The notes: generated by a model not told the origin, from the letters alone. Counted from the stretch's first letter, positions 9,145 through 18,706 are shown. The stretch is 64,000 nucleotides of DNA from Brevibacillus brevis NBRC 100599 (GCF_000010165.1 NC_012491.1:1544001-1608000); one strand, 5' to 3'. Made by a program: numbers and translations.

Positions 9145-9198
9145 GTGAAAAAAGGGTGCCGCAGTAGCAGCGCCCTTGCTTTCGTACAGGGTCAAGGC

Positions 9199-9852
9199 TT
9201 ACGCTTTATTTCCCCACTGCTCTCGATAAATCAACTGTTGCAGGTCCTCACGTTGTCTCCATTGGTGCAGCTCCAAGAGTGGACGTTCGGGATAATGATC
9301 TGTGTAGCCGATCGACAGCAATGCGACAGGATCGATATGCGGCGGTATGTTCAGGATACGACGCACGTCGGCCTTCTTGTAAAAACTGACCCAGCCCATC
9401 GCCAAATCTTCGGCGTAGGCCGCCAGCCACATGTTTTGGATTGCACAGCTGACCGACATAATATCTGTTTCCGGGATGGAATTGCGTCCGAGTACATGGT
9501 CTCCGCCACGTGTAGGATCACAAGTGACACAGATGGTGACAGGCGCTTCCTTGATCCCTTGAATTTTCAACTCCAAAAAGGTCGACTCTCGTCCTGTTCC
9601 TTCGTAGTGGATGGCAAGCGCCCGGCGTTCTTTATCCGCACATTCTGCCAGAGCTTGCTTGGTTGCGTCGTCTTCTACCAGGACAAAATTCCAAGGCTGC
9701 ATGAATCCGACAGAAGGAGCATGGTGGGCAGCGGCCAAGATCATGGCGAGCTTATCCGGGGAGACAGGGTCTTGGCGAAAGGTACGAATATCGCGACGAT
9801 TGCTGATGGCTTTATACAAACCGTTTTTTTCTTCCGCACTTAAGCGTTTCAT
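9199..9852 (-). CDS. bluB: 5,6-dimethylbenzimidazole synthase BluB (nitroreductase fold)
   Basis: 217 residues of the BluB type within the nitroreductase superfamily: RRDIRTF near the N-terminus, HHAPSVGFMQPWNF, and GWVSFYKKADVRRIL toward the C-terminus. BluB cleaves reduced FMN with O2 to make 5,6-dimethylbenzimidazole, the lower ligand of vitamin B12. The ATG at 9852 follows GGGAGG. No other cobalamin gene and no recognisable cobalamin riboswitch lies in the window, so a general flavin oxidoreductase remains possible, although the MQPWNF and GWVS segments favour BluB. Confidence 0.8.
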   Translation of the reverse strand: MKRLSAEEKNGLYKAISNRRDIRTFRQDPVSPDKLAMILAAAHHAPSVGFMQPWNFVLVEDDATKQALAECADKERRALAIHYEGTGRESTFLELKIQGIKEAPVTICVTCDPTRGGDHVLGRNSIPETDIMSVSCAIQNMWLAAYAEDLAMGWVSFYKKADVRRILNIPPHIDPVALLSIGYTDHYPERPLLELHQWRQREDLQQLIYREQWGNKA

Positions 9853-9957
9853 GAGAAAAACCTCCCTATTTGCATTCACTTCTCTTTATTTTACTTACAA
9901 AGTATGCTTCCTTCCAGACATCTGCTTGACATATTCATGTCCTACGCTAAAGAGAGG

Positions 9958-10671
9958 ATGAGTCCGAGCAGAGGGGAGAGTACGAGCACGCATAATATCT
10001 TAATCGTGGAAGACGAACTACCCATCTCTCGGGTATTGAAGGCGTACTTGGAAAAAAACAACTTTCGGGTTGAACAGGCATTTAACGGCGAGGAAGCAGA
10101 ACGGAAGTTTGATTCACACAGTCCTGCGCTCGTTTTGCTGGATGTGATGCTGCCTGGACGAAGCGGATGGAGTATTCTCGAATATATTCGGGCGAAAAGC
10201 TCGTGTCCTGTCATCATGCTGACAGCGTTGGGACAAATCGATAACAAGTTGGCGGGCTTGAACAAAGGCGCCGATGACTATATCACCAAGCCCTTTATTG
10301 CCGACGAAGTGGTCGCTCGCGTACATGCAGTATTACGTCGCTCGAAACAATTGATAGAAGGCAATCATGTGAAGCAGTTTGGCAGTCTGAAAGTCGACTT
10401 CAAGGCATATTCTGTGATGCTGCACGGCATTGAACTTGCGTTTACGCCAAAGGACTTGTGCCTGTTTCTATTTTTGGCCCAGTACAAAAACCAGACGTTC
10501 ACCAGAGAACAGCTCATCGAGCAGGTGTGGGGGATGGATTACGAAGGAAGTGATCGCGCAGTAGACCTCGCGATCAAGCGCATCCGGCGATCTTTGGAGA
10601 ATTGGCCGACATCCGAAGGGGAAATCCGTACTTATCGTGGCTTGGGCTACAAGCTGTGCGTATATGAGTGA
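9958..10671 (+). CDS. OmpR/PhoB-family response regulator
   Basis: 237 residues: a receiver domain with acidic pair ED near residue 20, phospho-acceptor D62 in LLDVMLPG and K in TKPF, then a winged-helix DNA-binding domain (about 140-235) ending RTYRGLGYKLCVYE. The start is uncertain: ATG 9958 has AGAGAGG immediately adjacent, and an in-frame ATG at 9937 has no site. Its last 8 bases overlap the histidine kinase gene. It probably controls the MFP/ABC efflux operon that follows, inferred from position. Confidence 0.9.
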   Translation: MSPSRGESTSTHNILIVEDELPISRVLKAYLEKNNFRVEQAFNGEEAERKFDSHSPALVLLDVMLPGRSGWSILEYIRAKSSCPVIMLTALGQIDNKLAGLNKGADDYITKPFIADEVVARVHAVLRRSKQLIEGNHVKQFGSLKVDFKAYSVMLHGIELAFTPKDLCLFLFLAQYKNQTFTREQLIEQVWGMDYEGSDRAVDLAIKRIRRSLENWPTSEGEIRTYRGLGYKLCVYE

Positions 10672-12070
10672 GAAAAAACGCACCTCTTTGTTTCGCTATT
10701 GGACGACGCGATACTTGATCATTTTGTGTATCGGCCTTTTCGTGATCGGGATTGCATCCAGCTACTGGATTTCTTATAGCGAGACTCAAAAACGCCTTGA
10801 TTTTATGAGACTGATGGCAGCAGAAGTAGCGGATCGGGTCGTTGATATGGAAGGCAAGGTAAAAATGGCTCCGTTCTTGTTTCGTATTGTGGACAGTCGC
10901 CAGGAGTCACTCGGAGTCAATTACAAGCCAATGATGATGATCCTGGATGAACACAAACAACCAGTATTTGGCGTACCTGGTCCTTTTTCTAGTGAACTGA
11001 AGCGCCTCGCGCCTGATCTGGTGGAAGCGAATGACAGCCTGTCACAGTTTGAGCTTGCGCGGGGAGACGAAGTGCTTTTCGTGAAGGAAAGCATTAAGGT
11101 TGATGAGCGAGTGGTCGGATGGGTCATGCTGTTCACCCCACAAAAACAGCTGATACGCAGCATGACCGAATTCCAATTGCTTGCGATCATGCTTCTAGGT
11201 CTCGGTTTGCTTGGTTGGCTCGTCATTTATTTGCTGACGAAAAAGCTGTCTCAGCCGATTAAGGATGTGGCAGACGCTGCCAAGCAAATCGTAATGGGAA
11301 ACTACGAGATTCAATTGGATAAAAATAAGCGCGAACAAGAAGTGTATGAACTGATCCATTCCTTTGAAGAAATGGCAGAGCGATTGAAGCAGCTGGAAAT
11401 GATGCGTACAGAATTGTTGGCAGGGGTAACCCACGAACTCAAAACACCTGTTACGTCCATCAGTGGGCTGGTGCAAGCCGTGAGGGAAGAGGTTGTGAGC
11501 GGTGAGGAAGCCAAGGAGTTTTTGGATATTTGCACGAAGGAAACGACACGTCTGATAAAGATGGTAGAGGATTTGCTCGATTTTAACTCTTTTGCAGTCG
11601 GTGACATTCGCATTCGCAGGCAACCTCAAAACATGCAGGAGCTGATCCGGGAAATTACGCACCAATGGAGAATTTTGCAAGAAGAAGAGAAGCTCAGCCT
11701 GCACATCGAAAGTACCCCTGATCCGATCATGATAGATACCGACCCGTTGCGTGTACAGCAAATCATGTACAATCTCCTAAACAATGCAGCACAAGCGATG
11801 GAATCGGAAGGGCGGATCGTCGTGTCACTATCTGCATCAGCAGAGGAGATTCGCATTGACGTGAAGGACAATGGACGTGGGATACCAATAGAAGAACAGT
11901 CTTTGATTTTCGAGCGATTCTACCGAGGCGAGGACAAGAAGCACATCGTCCGTGGGCTGGGGCTTGGTTTGTCTTTTAGCAGAATGATTGCCCAAGCGTT
12001 AGGAGGTATATTGATTCTGACTGAGAGTACGGCGTCAGGCAGCACCTTCACGTTGATTTTGCGCAAATAA
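10664..12070 (+). CDS. Sensor histidine kinase (HAMP-HisKA-HATPase)
   Basis: 468 residues: TM1 about 12-33, an extracytoplasmic sensor of about 130 residues, TM2 about 168-190, HAMP, a HisKA box with H257 in GVTHELKTP, and an ATPase domain with NLLNNAAQA, VKDNGRGIP and GLGLGLSFS. It overlaps the response regulator stop and has no strong ribosome site, so translational coupling is likely. The extracytoplasmic loop is not a domain I recognise, so the signal is unknown; envelope-acting compounds are a guess from the neighbouring exporter. Confidence 0.9.
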   Translation: MSEKKRTSLFRYWTTRYLIILCIGLFVIGIASSYWISYSETQKRLDFMRLMAAEVADRVVDMEGKVKMAPFLFRIVDSRQESLGVNYKPMMMILDEHKQPVFGVPGPFSSELKRLAPDLVEANDSLSQFELARGDEVLFVKESIKVDERVVGWVMLFTPQKQLIRSMTEFQLLAIMLLGLGLLGWLVIYLLTKKLSQPIKDVADAAKQIVMGNYEIQLDKNKREQEVYELIHSFEEMAERLKQLEMMRTELLAGVTHELKTPVTSISGLVQAVREEVVSGEEAKEFLDICTKETTRLIKMVEDLLDFNSFAVGDIRIRRQPQNMQELIREITHQWRILQEEEKLSLHIESTPDPIMIDTDPLRVQQIMYNLLNNAAQAMESEGRIVVSLSASAEEIRIDVKDNGRGIPIEEQSLIFERFYRGEDKKHIVRGLGLGLSFSRMIAQALGGILILTESTASGSTFTLILRK

Positions 12071-12085
12071 TCCATGCATGATCAT

Positions 12086-12116
12086 AAAACGACCTGGTTA
12101 TCTGGTCGTTTTTTTT
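12086..12116 (+). terminator. Rho-independent terminator after the two-component genes
   Basis: AAAACGACC, a 9-base loop, GGTCGTTTT, then more T. It separates the regulator genes from the efflux operon, which must therefore have its own promoter in about 12117-12200. Confidence 0.9.
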
Positions 12117-12214
12117 GTGTTTTCATCTGACTTTTCCCTGACGTATTCGTTCCGTATAGTGATCGCAACCAAAAAGACAAGTCTTCAATCAAGCAGACAG
12201 TAGGAGGACTGAGC

Positions 12215-13810
12215 GTGACTCACAAGGAGAAAAAGAGAGAGTTGTTTTCGAGGGCAGGAAGCAACAAGAGAAGATGGATTGTTGGGGCTTTGGCTGTCGG
12301 GGTCGTGATTGTTTCAGGCGGTATCTTCAGCTATCAGTCGTTTTTTACCCCGCAAACGGCGCAGGCCGCTTTTCAAGTGGAGACGGTAAAAAGGGGAGAC
12401 ATCTCAGAAGTCGTGCAGGCATCAGGCACGGTCCAGGCTTCCAAGCGCTCGTCTCTCTCGTTTTCAGATGCAGAAGAAGCGAAGGATGCGATCTCTACCA
12501 TTCAGGTCGGCGTTGGTGATGCGGTAAAGGCAGGGCAAGTTCTGGCGACGATGGACGATTCCGTAGCGAGAATCCAGGTGACGAATGCGGAAGCAAATCT
12601 TTTATCGGCGCAAGCCAGGCTAGAGGAGGCACAAAAGCGCAAGAGTCCCGCAGAAATCACTTCTTTGCAAGCCGCCGTCAATCAGACAAAGAACGAATGG
12701 GAGCTCGCAAAGCAAAACATTGACGGGAAAAAAGCGGCGAATGACGTGGAGAAGGCAAAGGCAAGCCTGGCGAGTGCCCAGAAGACGTACACTTCCCAGC
12801 AGGTCTTGTTCGCGGCAGGTGCGATTGCCAAGAGTGAATTCGACAGTGCCCAGGCCTCGTTGGACCAAGCCCAGCGCGATTACAACACGGCCATGCTGAC
12901 AGCCAGACAGACGACAGGACAGGCCGGTGTGAAGGTAGAGCAAGCACTGGCTGCGTATCAAACAGCGCAAGAAGCGTTACAGGAAGCCAATGAAGGCCCA
13001 GATGCTGCCACAGTGTTATCGGCCAAAGCAGCGGTAGAACAGGCAAAAGCGGGGCTGCAACAGGCACAAAAGGCATGGAGGGCAGTCACCTTGAAAGCGC
13101 CGATGGATGGAGTGGTCGTCCAGGTAAACGGCAATGTAGGAGAAATACCCGGCAATGATTTCATTATCATGGATAATTCGAATAGCGGAGATTTAGAGGT
13201 AGTGGCACAAATTAGCCAGAGCGATATCGGAAAAGTGCAGGAAGGCTTGCCTGTGACGTTTACGACGAGTTCTTATGCGGACGAGACGTTCCGTGGAAAA
13301 GTAAAGCTGATCTATCCAGAAGCGAAAACGGACGCTGGAGTCACCACTTACGATGTGCTTTTGTCTGTGGCAAATCAGGATAACAAATTGAAGATCGGGA
13401 TGACGATGAATGTCGCGATCGAACGAGGAACCCATAAAAATGTGCTCGTGGTACCTGCGCAAGCGCTGCAAACGCAAAATAATAAGGATGGCGTGTATGT
13501 GCTACGGGATGCTACTGCACAACAAGCTGAAGAAGGAGCGGAAGAGAATCAGGTTGAGGCGAAGCAAGCGAATAACCGCAGTGGAGGCAAAGCGGGCAGA
13601 GCCAATATGCCGTATCGATTTGTTCCAATTAAAATGGGGTACTTCACTGCCGATCAGGTAGAGGTGACGGAGGGGCTTACCGAAGGAGAGCGTGTCGTCA
13701 TCCTCGTGAATACACAGACCTCGTCCGGAACGAATCAAAATGGAAATCGAATGGGCGGCGGTATGCCAGGATTCGGCGGAATGGGCGGCGTCCAGATAAG
13801 GGGACGGTAG
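12215..13810 (+). CDS. HlyD/MFP-family efflux adaptor, YknX-like
   Basis: 531 residues starting at GTG 12215 after TAGGAGG. An N-terminal membrane anchor (about 22-43) is followed by a biotinyl-lipoyl-like hairpin, a long Ala/Gln/Glu-rich coiled coil (about 120-290, many AQA and QAQ runs), a beta-barrel domain ([13 protein letters not shown]) and a Gly/Met/Asn-rich tail. It should bridge the ABC permease MacB/YknZ type to the cell surface. Next gene is 4 bp downstream. In Bacillus subtilis the yknWXYZ system protects against the SdpC toxin; no yknW homologue is seen here. Confidence 0.88.
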   Translation: MTHKEKKRELFSRAGSNKRRWIVGALAVGVVIVSGGIFSYQSFFTPQTAQAAFQVETVKRGDISEVVQASGTVQASKRSSLSFSDAEEAKDAISTIQVGVGDAVKAGQVLATMDDSVARIQVTNAEANLLSAQARLEEAQKRKSPAEITSLQAAVNQTKNEWELAKQNIDGKKAANDVEKAKASLASAQKTYTSQQVLFAAGAIAKSEFDSAQASLDQAQRDYNTAMLTARQTTGQAGVKVEQALAAYQTAQEALQEANEGPDAATVLSAKAAVEQAKAGLQQAQKAWRAVTLKAPMDGVVVQVNGNVGEIPGNDFIIMDNSNSGDLEVVAQISQSDIGKVQEGLPVTFTTSSYADETFRGKVKLIYPEAKTDAGVTTYDVLLSVANQDNKLKIGMTMNVAIERGTHKNVLVVPAQALQTQNNKDGVYVLRDATAQQAEEGAEENQVEAKQANNRSGGKAGRANMPYRFVPIKMGYFTADQVEVTEGLTEGERVVILVNTQTSSGTNQNGNRMGGGMPGFGGMGGVQIRGR

Positions 13811-13814
13811 GCAG

Positions 13815-14546
13815 ATGAAACCGGTCATTCAAATAGAAGAGCTGAGAAAACAGTACGTCATCGGAGATCAGGAGATTTATGCGCTCAGGGGTGTCAGCTT
13901 GTCGATTGAGGAAGGGGATTTCGTGGCAATCATGGGGCCGTCTGGTTCAGGCAAGTCTTCGATGATGAATGTGATTGGCTGCCTGGATAAGCCTACCTCG
14001 GGAGAATTTTTTTTAGATGGCTATCCTGTATCACTAGCACATGATGATGAATTAGCAGTCATCCGCAATCAAAAAATCGGATTTGTTTTTCAAAATTTCA
14101 ATCTGTTACCACGTACGACCGCAGTTGAAAATGTAGAGCTGCCCCTTTTATATGGAGGCGCGCCTGCACGGGAACGAAGAGAAAAAGCCATCTGGGCATT
14201 AACGAGTGTCGGACTGGCAGAGCGATTGAACAACAAGCCCAATGAGCTGTCAGGTGGACAACAGCAACGCGTGTCGATCGCGCGAGCTCTCGTCAATGAT
14301 CCTGTCATTCTGCTGGCAGATGAGCCGACAGGAGCGCTGGACACAAAGACGAGTGAAGAGATCATGGGTATTTTTCAAAAGCTGAACGATGCGGGCAAAA
14401 CGGTTATTTTGGTGACACATGAACCTGATATTGCGGAGTATGCCAAGAGGATCGTCCGGTTTCGTGATGGGCAAATCATCGCGGATGAAGCGGTGGAGGA
14501 TCGCAGGAGGGCGTCGATGGAGGGTAGAGCAGATGAGCTTTCTTGA
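13815..14546 (+). CDS. ABC transporter ATPase, MacB/YknY (LolD) type
   Basis: 243 residues with Walker [10 protein letters not shown] (41-49), a Q-loop, signature LSGGQQQR, Walker [14 protein letters not shown] and the switch His in VTHEPD. The MacB/LolD subgroup partners a MacB-like permease in mechanotransmission-type export. It overlaps the permease start by 14 bases. Confidence 0.95.
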   Translation: MKPVIQIEELRKQYVIGDQEIYALRGVSLSIEEGDFVAIMGPSGSGKSSMMNVIGCLDKPTSGEFFLDGYPVSLAHDDELAVIRNQKIGFVFQNFNLLPRTTAVENVELPLLYGGAPARERREKAIWALTSVGLAERLNNKPNELSGGQQQRVSIARALVNDPVILLADEPTGALDTKTSEEIMGIFQKLNDAGKTVILVTHEPDIAEYAKRIVRFRDGQIIADEAVEDRRRASMEGRADELS

Positions 14547-15744
14547 ATGTGTACGCATTTCCTTTCGCAGCATCAGGGCAAATGGCTTGCGCTCCGTTCT
14601 CACGATGCTGGGAATTATCATCGGTGTGGCTGCTGTTATTGCGATGGTGGCGATCGGCGAAGGAACTTCCACGTCTGTTGCGTCGCAGATCAATGGTTTA
14701 GGGAGCAACCTGCTGATTGTCACACCTGGTCAGGCGACACAAGGCAGGGTAAGCCTTGGGGCTGGCTCTCTGAATACGTTGACGATGGCAGATGCAGAAA
14801 TCCTGACGCAAAAAGAGTCCATTTCGGGTGTGGCTCCCAGCGTCAATGCCCGGGGGCAGATTGTCTGGGGAAGCAATAACTATTCCAGTATGCTCGAGGG
14901 GACGTCAGCCGATTTCCCCCAGGTGAGGAATGTAGAGGTGGGACAAGGGCGCTTCTTTAGCAACTTTGAAGTGAAGATGCAATACAACGTGGCTGTCGTG
15001 GGGACAGAGGTGGTCAGTAACCTGTTTAAAGGAGCAAATCCAGTAGGGCAAACCGTTCAGATCAACCGGATTCCGTTTACGATCATCGGCGTATTGCAGA
15101 GCCAGGGAAGCTCAGGCATGACAAACAACGATGATCGGATCATCATTCCGATTACCACTGCGATGAACAGGTTGACCGGAGGCAAAAACGTGGGCTCGAT
15201 CTACGTCTCGGCAGCGTCGTCGGACTTGATGGAGAAGGCGCAACAAGATATTCAGCAAGCCCTTCGTGCCAATCACAAACTACGGCCACAAGCTGCCGAT
15301 GATTTCCGCATCACGTCCCAGTCAGACATTTTAAGTACAGCACAGTCCGTATCCAGCTCGATGACTGCACTTTTATCTGGTATTGCCGCGATCTCGCTGA
15401 TTGTTGGCGGGATCGGCGTGATGAACATTATGCTTGTATCTGTCACGGAGCGGACAAGGGAGATCGGAATTCGCAAGGCGATTGGAGCCAAGCGGGGAGA
15501 TATTCTCCGCCAGTTTTTGATCGAAGCCGTTACGCTTAGTCTGATTGGCGGGGTAATTGGCATTGCTTTAGGGGTTGGGGCTGCGTTTTTGGTTAGCAAG
15601 CTCGGTCAGATGGCTACCTCGATTAGTCTGTCGCCGATCATGTATGCGTTTTTGACCTCTACATTGGTTGGTGTCATTTTCGGTGTGTATCCGGCGCGAA
15701 AAGCAGCACAGCTCAAACCCATTGACGCACTACGGTATGAGTGA
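14533..15744 (+). CDS. ABC transporter permease, MacB/YknZ type
   Basis: 403 residues from ATG 14533, which lies inside the end of the ATPase gene and has GGAGGG upstream. Layout is classical for MacB: TM1 (about 20-45, [17 protein letters not shown]), a large extracytoplasmic MacB_PCD domain (about 50-270), and three C-terminal helices in an FtsX domain with the coupling motif [16 protein letters not shown]. Together with the adaptor and ATPase it forms a tripartite-like exporter for an unknown peptide or drug. Confidence 0.93.
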   Translation: MSFLECVRISFRSIRANGLRSVLTMLGIIIGVAAVIAMVAIGEGTSTSVASQINGLGSNLLIVTPGQATQGRVSLGAGSLNTLTMADAEILTQKESISGVAPSVNARGQIVWGSNNYSSMLEGTSADFPQVRNVEVGQGRFFSNFEVKMQYNVAVVGTEVVSNLFKGANPVGQTVQINRIPFTIIGVLQSQGSSGMTNNDDRIIIPITTAMNRLTGGKNVGSIYVSAASSDLMEKAQQDIQQALRANHKLRPQAADDFRITSQSDILSTAQSVSSSMTALLSGIAAISLIVGGIGVMNIMLVSVTERTREIGIRKAIGAKRGDILRQFLIEAVTLSLIGGVIGIALGVGAAFLVSKLGQMATSISLSPIMYAFLTSTLVGVIFGVYPARKAAQLKPIDALRYE

Positions 15745-15797
15745 GTGTGTAATTTTACCAATCCGGGGCATACTAGCCGTGAGAGGTGTTGGTGCTG

Positions 15798-16013
15798 ATG
15801 GAAAAAAGCGTTCAATTTTCCGTACCATGGCGAGAAGCGACACGCATTGTGCAAAGGATCAAAACAAGCAAATTGCGTTATTTTGTCAGACAACAAGAGG
15901 GCAAGACCAGTGTTGCGTTCGTCTTTCCTCGAGTTAGCGTCAGCCAATATGTCTATTTGTATATCATTTTTGGACCAAGAGCTGCTGATGTGCTCAATAA
16001 CGATAGCAAATAG
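15798..16013 (+). CDS. Small hypothetical protein
   Basis: 71 residues beginning MEKSVQFSVPWREATRIVQR; mixed basic/hydrophobic composition, with a hydrophobic stretch YVYLYIIFGP near the end. GAGAGG lies 11 bases before the ATG; an in-frame GTG at 15792 has better spacing. It follows the yknZ-like gene by about 50 bp on the same strand. I do not recognise a family. The frame is the only sensible one between 15745 and 16013. Confidence 0.45.
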   Translation: MEKSVQFSVPWREATRIVQRIKTSKLRYFVRQQEGKTSVAFVFPRVSVSQYVYLYIIFGPRAADVLNNDSK

Positions 16014-16145
16014 AATGATCCCTGATGGCCTTTAGCAGGCGTCAGGGGTTTGTAATAATTCACAGGAAAACAAAACCTGACACTTTTCGATAGGACTGTT
16101 TCATAGTACAATTCGAATATGAACGAACTTGGGGAAGTTCGGGAT

Positions 16146-16186
16146 GGCGGCACCCAATCTGTGCAGAAGGGCCGCCTCTTTTTTTT
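16146..16186 (+). terminator. Rho-independent terminator
   Basis: GGCGGC, a 19-base loop, GCCGCC, then TCTTTTTTTT. Confidence 0.75.
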
Positions 16187-16291
16187 GCTCATAGGAGATA
16201 ATAGGTACAATTACCTGAATGTACAGCTGGAATGAGTGAGTAGTGGGATATAAAATAAGCTTATTCACGTGAATATAACGTACTACTCTCT

Positions 16292-16320
16292 CCCAAGAAT
16301 TGATCTTGGGGCTTTTTTTT
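16292..16320 (+). terminator. Rho-independent terminator
   Basis: CCCAAGA, loop ATTGA, TCTTGGG, then GCTTTTTTTT. Confidence 0.8.
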
Positions 16321-16334
16321 GTTCAAAATGCATC

Positions 16335-16360
16335 AAAAAAAGCCGTTTCTCATGACGGCT
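16335..16360 (-). terminator. Terminator of the 16350-16691 gene
   Basis: On the minus strand AGCCGT, a CATGAGAA loop, ACGGCT and a T-run. The last codons and the TGA stop of the gene lie inside the stem. Confidence 0.8.
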
Positions 16361-16691
16361 CTGTTATCGATAGGGTAGGTTGAAAGCTTCCTTTTAGCAA
16401 GGCATCAATCAATTGCTCCTGTGTGAGAGAAATCGTGATGCCCATCCCAGGCAGATCGACAGAAAAAACATTCTCCAGGTACAAATACCAGAGGTGGCCT
16501 GTCGGCTCGATGGAATAGACGTGTATATTTTTCTGGGAATGCTGGCCAGCCTTTTGGATTTCCCGCAAAGCTGTAAACAGTTCTCCCCAAATAGGCAGAT
16601 AAGGCTTCGTTTGGTGCTGCACAATCGCTTGGATCAGTTGGTTTTTCGTGAGAGAAATAGCATCCATGGTTGGGTGGTTCAACGAAAGCAT
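16350..16691 (-). CDS. Hypothetical protein with an internal 14-residue repeat
   Basis: 113 residues, no signal peptide or membrane helix. The segment ISLTKNQLIQAIVQ (12-25) recurs as ISLTQEQLIDALLK (87-100), suggesting two copies of a helical module. ATG 16691 is chosen for the AAAAGGAG site upstream; an in-frame ATG at 16718 has none. A terminator at its end supports a real gene. I do not recognise the family. It is transcribed away from the nucleoside-hydrolase operon. Confidence 0.6.
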   Translation of the reverse strand: MLSLNHPTMDAISLTKNQLIQAIVQHQTKPYLPIWGELFTALREIQKAGQHSQKNIHVYSIEPTGHLWYLYLENVFSVDLPGMGITISLTQEQLIDALLKGSFQPTLSITEPS

Positions 16692-16827
16692 GACCGTTAT
16701 ACTCCTTTTGCATGGCATGGGGCATTAGTCTTTCGTGATGGCGATTTCTGTCGAAGTTATGAATAAGTGTAAAATAGTTAACGGCTCGATGCAAGAGAAG
16801 AGAAGGTAGAGATGAGCATTTGGATAT

Positions 16828-16856
16828 TTGACGGTTGCTCTGGATTTGGATAGCAT
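16828..16856 (+). promoter_or_regulatory. Promoter of the nucleoside-hydrolase operon
   Basis: TTGACG, a 17-bp spacer, TAGCAT; the operon start codon follows 51 bp downstream. Confidence 0.55.
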
Positions 16857-16907
16857 AGGAAAAGCGGTTTTGACAAATGGAAATAGCGAGAAGCGGGAGA
16901 TGAGATT

Positions 16908-17756
16908 GTGGCAAAAAAACACCGGTTGATTATTGAGTTTTGCGGTGGATTTGGTCAAGGGTTGGCCTTGCTGTATGCTTTGCGGTCGCCTGATGTTCAA
17001 GTGGCAGGAATCATTTGCAGTGACACGCAGTCAAGTTTGGCTAGCAAGCTGATTGATTTTGCACAGCCAGGCTATGAAATTCCAATTGTTACAGGTGCCA
17101 AGCAGCCCCTTTTCTCAGGAACCATAGAGACGAGCACCTCGGAAGGTGTACGGCTCCTTGCAGAAGCGAAGCAGGATGAGGAAAGTGACTTGACGCTCGT
17201 GACGTTTGATCGTTTGACGACGCTAGCTTTGGCTGTCACGCGTGATCCACTGTTGGCGCGTAAATTTACGAGAATCGTTGTGCAGGGTGGAGCGATACGC
17301 GTACCAGGAGACGTCACGGCTATTGCCGAAACAAACATGTATCGTGATCCAGAAGCAGCTGCGCTCGTTTTGTCAGCCCGCTTGCCACTTGTGCTTGTTC
17401 CATTAGATACAACCAGCTCGTTTCGTTTGAAGGAAGAGCAAGTACATACGCTGGGGAGTCTCGCAAAAGCAGTTGGCCTGATCGATAGAACGACGATGTC
17501 TGACGTGCCATTCGCCGTTTCTGGTGGTGCGCTCCATGCATGGGTAGCGATGCTCGCGGCTCTCTCGCCTGATAAAATACGGACGGAGCAGATGAAGCTC
17601 TCAGTCGAATGCAAAAGCGAATTATCACGCGGTGCCATTTTAGCCGATTTACGGGCAAAACCGAGTGTAGGAACCGATACGGCCGTATGCGTTGAGGTTG
17701 AGATGGCAGAGGCAGAGCGCTTTTTGCAAACCGTTTTGGATCAGGGAGGGGTATAA
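16908..17756 (+). CDS. Nucleoside-hydrolase-like protein lacking catalytic aspartates (probable pseudoenzyme)
   Basis: 282 residues, GTG start after GGGAG. The fold is that of inosine-uridine nucleoside hydrolases: RIVVQGGAIRVPGDVTAIAETNMYRDPEAA corresponds line by line to the neighbour's [14 protein letters not shown] and [12 protein letters not shown] segments. But the N-terminal calcium/ribose-binding cluster is gone: where the intact paralogue has D7, D9, D13 and D14, this has E10, C12, G16 and Q17. The later HD pair (H240-D241 in the neighbour) reads HA. Nucleoside cleavage is therefore unlikely. It may be a regulatory partner, nucleoside sensor or decayed duplicate. It is 4 bp upstream of the intact copy. 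Confidence 0.8.
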   Translation: MAKKHRLIIEFCGGFGQGLALLYALRSPDVQVAGIICSDTQSSLASKLIDFAQPGYEIPIVTGAKQPLFSGTIETSTSEGVRLLAEAKQDEESDLTLVTFDRLTTLALAVTRDPLLARKFTRIVVQGGAIRVPGDVTAIAETNMYRDPEAAALVLSARLPLVLVPLDTTSSFRLKEEQVHTLGSLAKAVGLIDRTTMSDVPFAVSGGALHAWVAMLAALSPDKIRTEQMKLSVECKSELSRGAILADLRAKPSVGTDTAVCVEVEMAEAERFLQTVLDQGGV

Positions 17757-17760
17757 GCGC

Positions 17761-18693
17761 ATGGAAAAAATCATTTTGGATGTAGATACCGGGATTGATG
17801 ATGCGATGGCGATTGCTTATGCCGTTCACTCGCCTGCGCTTGAAGTGTGTGGAATTACCACGACTTTTGGCAATATCACGGTGGAGGAAGCAACACGCAA
17901 TACCTTACAGGTGCTCGAGCTGCTGGGTGCGTCTGAGATTCCTGTCTATCAGGGGGCATCGAAGCCGATTGTTCGCGAGCTTACTGGAAAAGCAAGGCTG
18001 TTCCACGGTGAAAACGGGCTAGGCAATGTCGTCCTTCCAGATCCATCGACAAAGGCTCAGCCACAGAGTGCCGCACAATTTCTCATCTCTACGATAAAGG
18101 AAAATCCTCACGAAGTGACACTCGTGACCGTCGGGAGCATGGCCAATTTGGCGCGGGCGATTATGGCTGCTCCAGAAATCGTATCCCTTGTCAAACGCGT
18201 GGTCGTGATGGGAGGAGCTGTAACCGTGCCGGGGAATCGTACGCCAGTAGCCGAGGCGAATATTTGCGCCGATCCGGAAGCCGCAGCGTACATCTTCCAG
18301 TCTGGTATTCCCGTGACGCTCGTAGGCCTGGATGTGACGATGCAAACGCTGCTTACCCGCGAACACTTGCAGGAATGGAGAGCGAAGGATACACGCTTAA
18401 GTCATTTTTTCGCGGATATGTGTGAGGTGTACATGGATGCCTACGCAACAGTGGGCAATTTGCGCGGCTGCGGTCTGCATGATCCGTTGGCTGTCGGTGT
18501 CGTCATTGATCCAACGTTTGTGAAGTCAGTCCCGATGCATGTTGCGGTAGATACATCCGGGGGAGCCAGTGATGCCCGTACGATTGGAGACAGACGTCCA
18601 CATCCAGCGCAGCCGCCGAATGTGGACGTATGCCTGGAGGTTGATCATGAACGCTTTGTCAGCCATTTTTTACAAAATGTTTTAGGTGAGTAA
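17761..18693 (+). CDS. Inosine-uridine preferring nucleoside hydrolase
   Basis: 310 residues of the IunH/Rih family, hydrolysing ribonucleosides to base and ribose. The DxDxGxDD cluster (D7, D9, D13, D14) that binds calcium and ribose is intact, as are [12 protein letters not shown] and the H240-D241 pair in GLHDPLAVG. Purine versus pyrimidine preference cannot be told. It follows the degenerate paralogue by 4 bp and is followed 13 bp later by mscL, so the three are probably cotranscribed. Confidence 0.93.
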   Translation: MEKIILDVDTGIDDAMAIAYAVHSPALEVCGITTTFGNITVEEATRNTLQVLELLGASEIPVYQGASKPIVRELTGKARLFHGENGLGNVVLPDPSTKAQPQSAAQFLISTIKENPHEVTLVTVGSMANLARAIMAAPEIVSLVKRVVVMGGAVTVPGNRTPVAEANICADPEAAAYIFQSGIPVTLVGLDVTMQTLLTREHLQEWRAKDTRLSHFFADMCEVYMDAYATVGNLRGCGLHDPLAVGVVIDPTFVKSVPMHVAVDTSGGASDARTIGDRRPHPAQPPNVDVCLEVDHERFVSHFLQNVLGE

Positions 18694-18706
18694 GGAGGAA
18701 GTCATT

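Larger units (their letters stand above)
16090..16320 (+). ncRNA. Structured, terminator-rich intergenic stretch (possible small RNAs)
   Basis: Between 16014 and 16335 no convincing gene is seen. Instead there is a hairpin CGAACTTGGGGAAGTTCG near 16122-16140, a first terminator at 16146-16186, then a second unit in which GAGTAGT near 16233 can pair with ACTACTC near 16283, with a central palindrome ATTCACGTGAAT, ending in a second terminator at 16292-16320. Two terminators 130 bp apart with no gene between suggest an independent short transcript. Confidence 0.35.

Noticed and set aside
8946..9198. Cobalamin or other known riboswitch near bluB
   Set aside because: The region lies at the 3' side of bluB, and no B12-box or other familiar aptamer core could be recognised.
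12620..13076. Antisense frames within the MFP adaptor gene
   Set aside because: They arise from the Ala/Gln-rich coiled-coil codons read backwards; no start context or domain.
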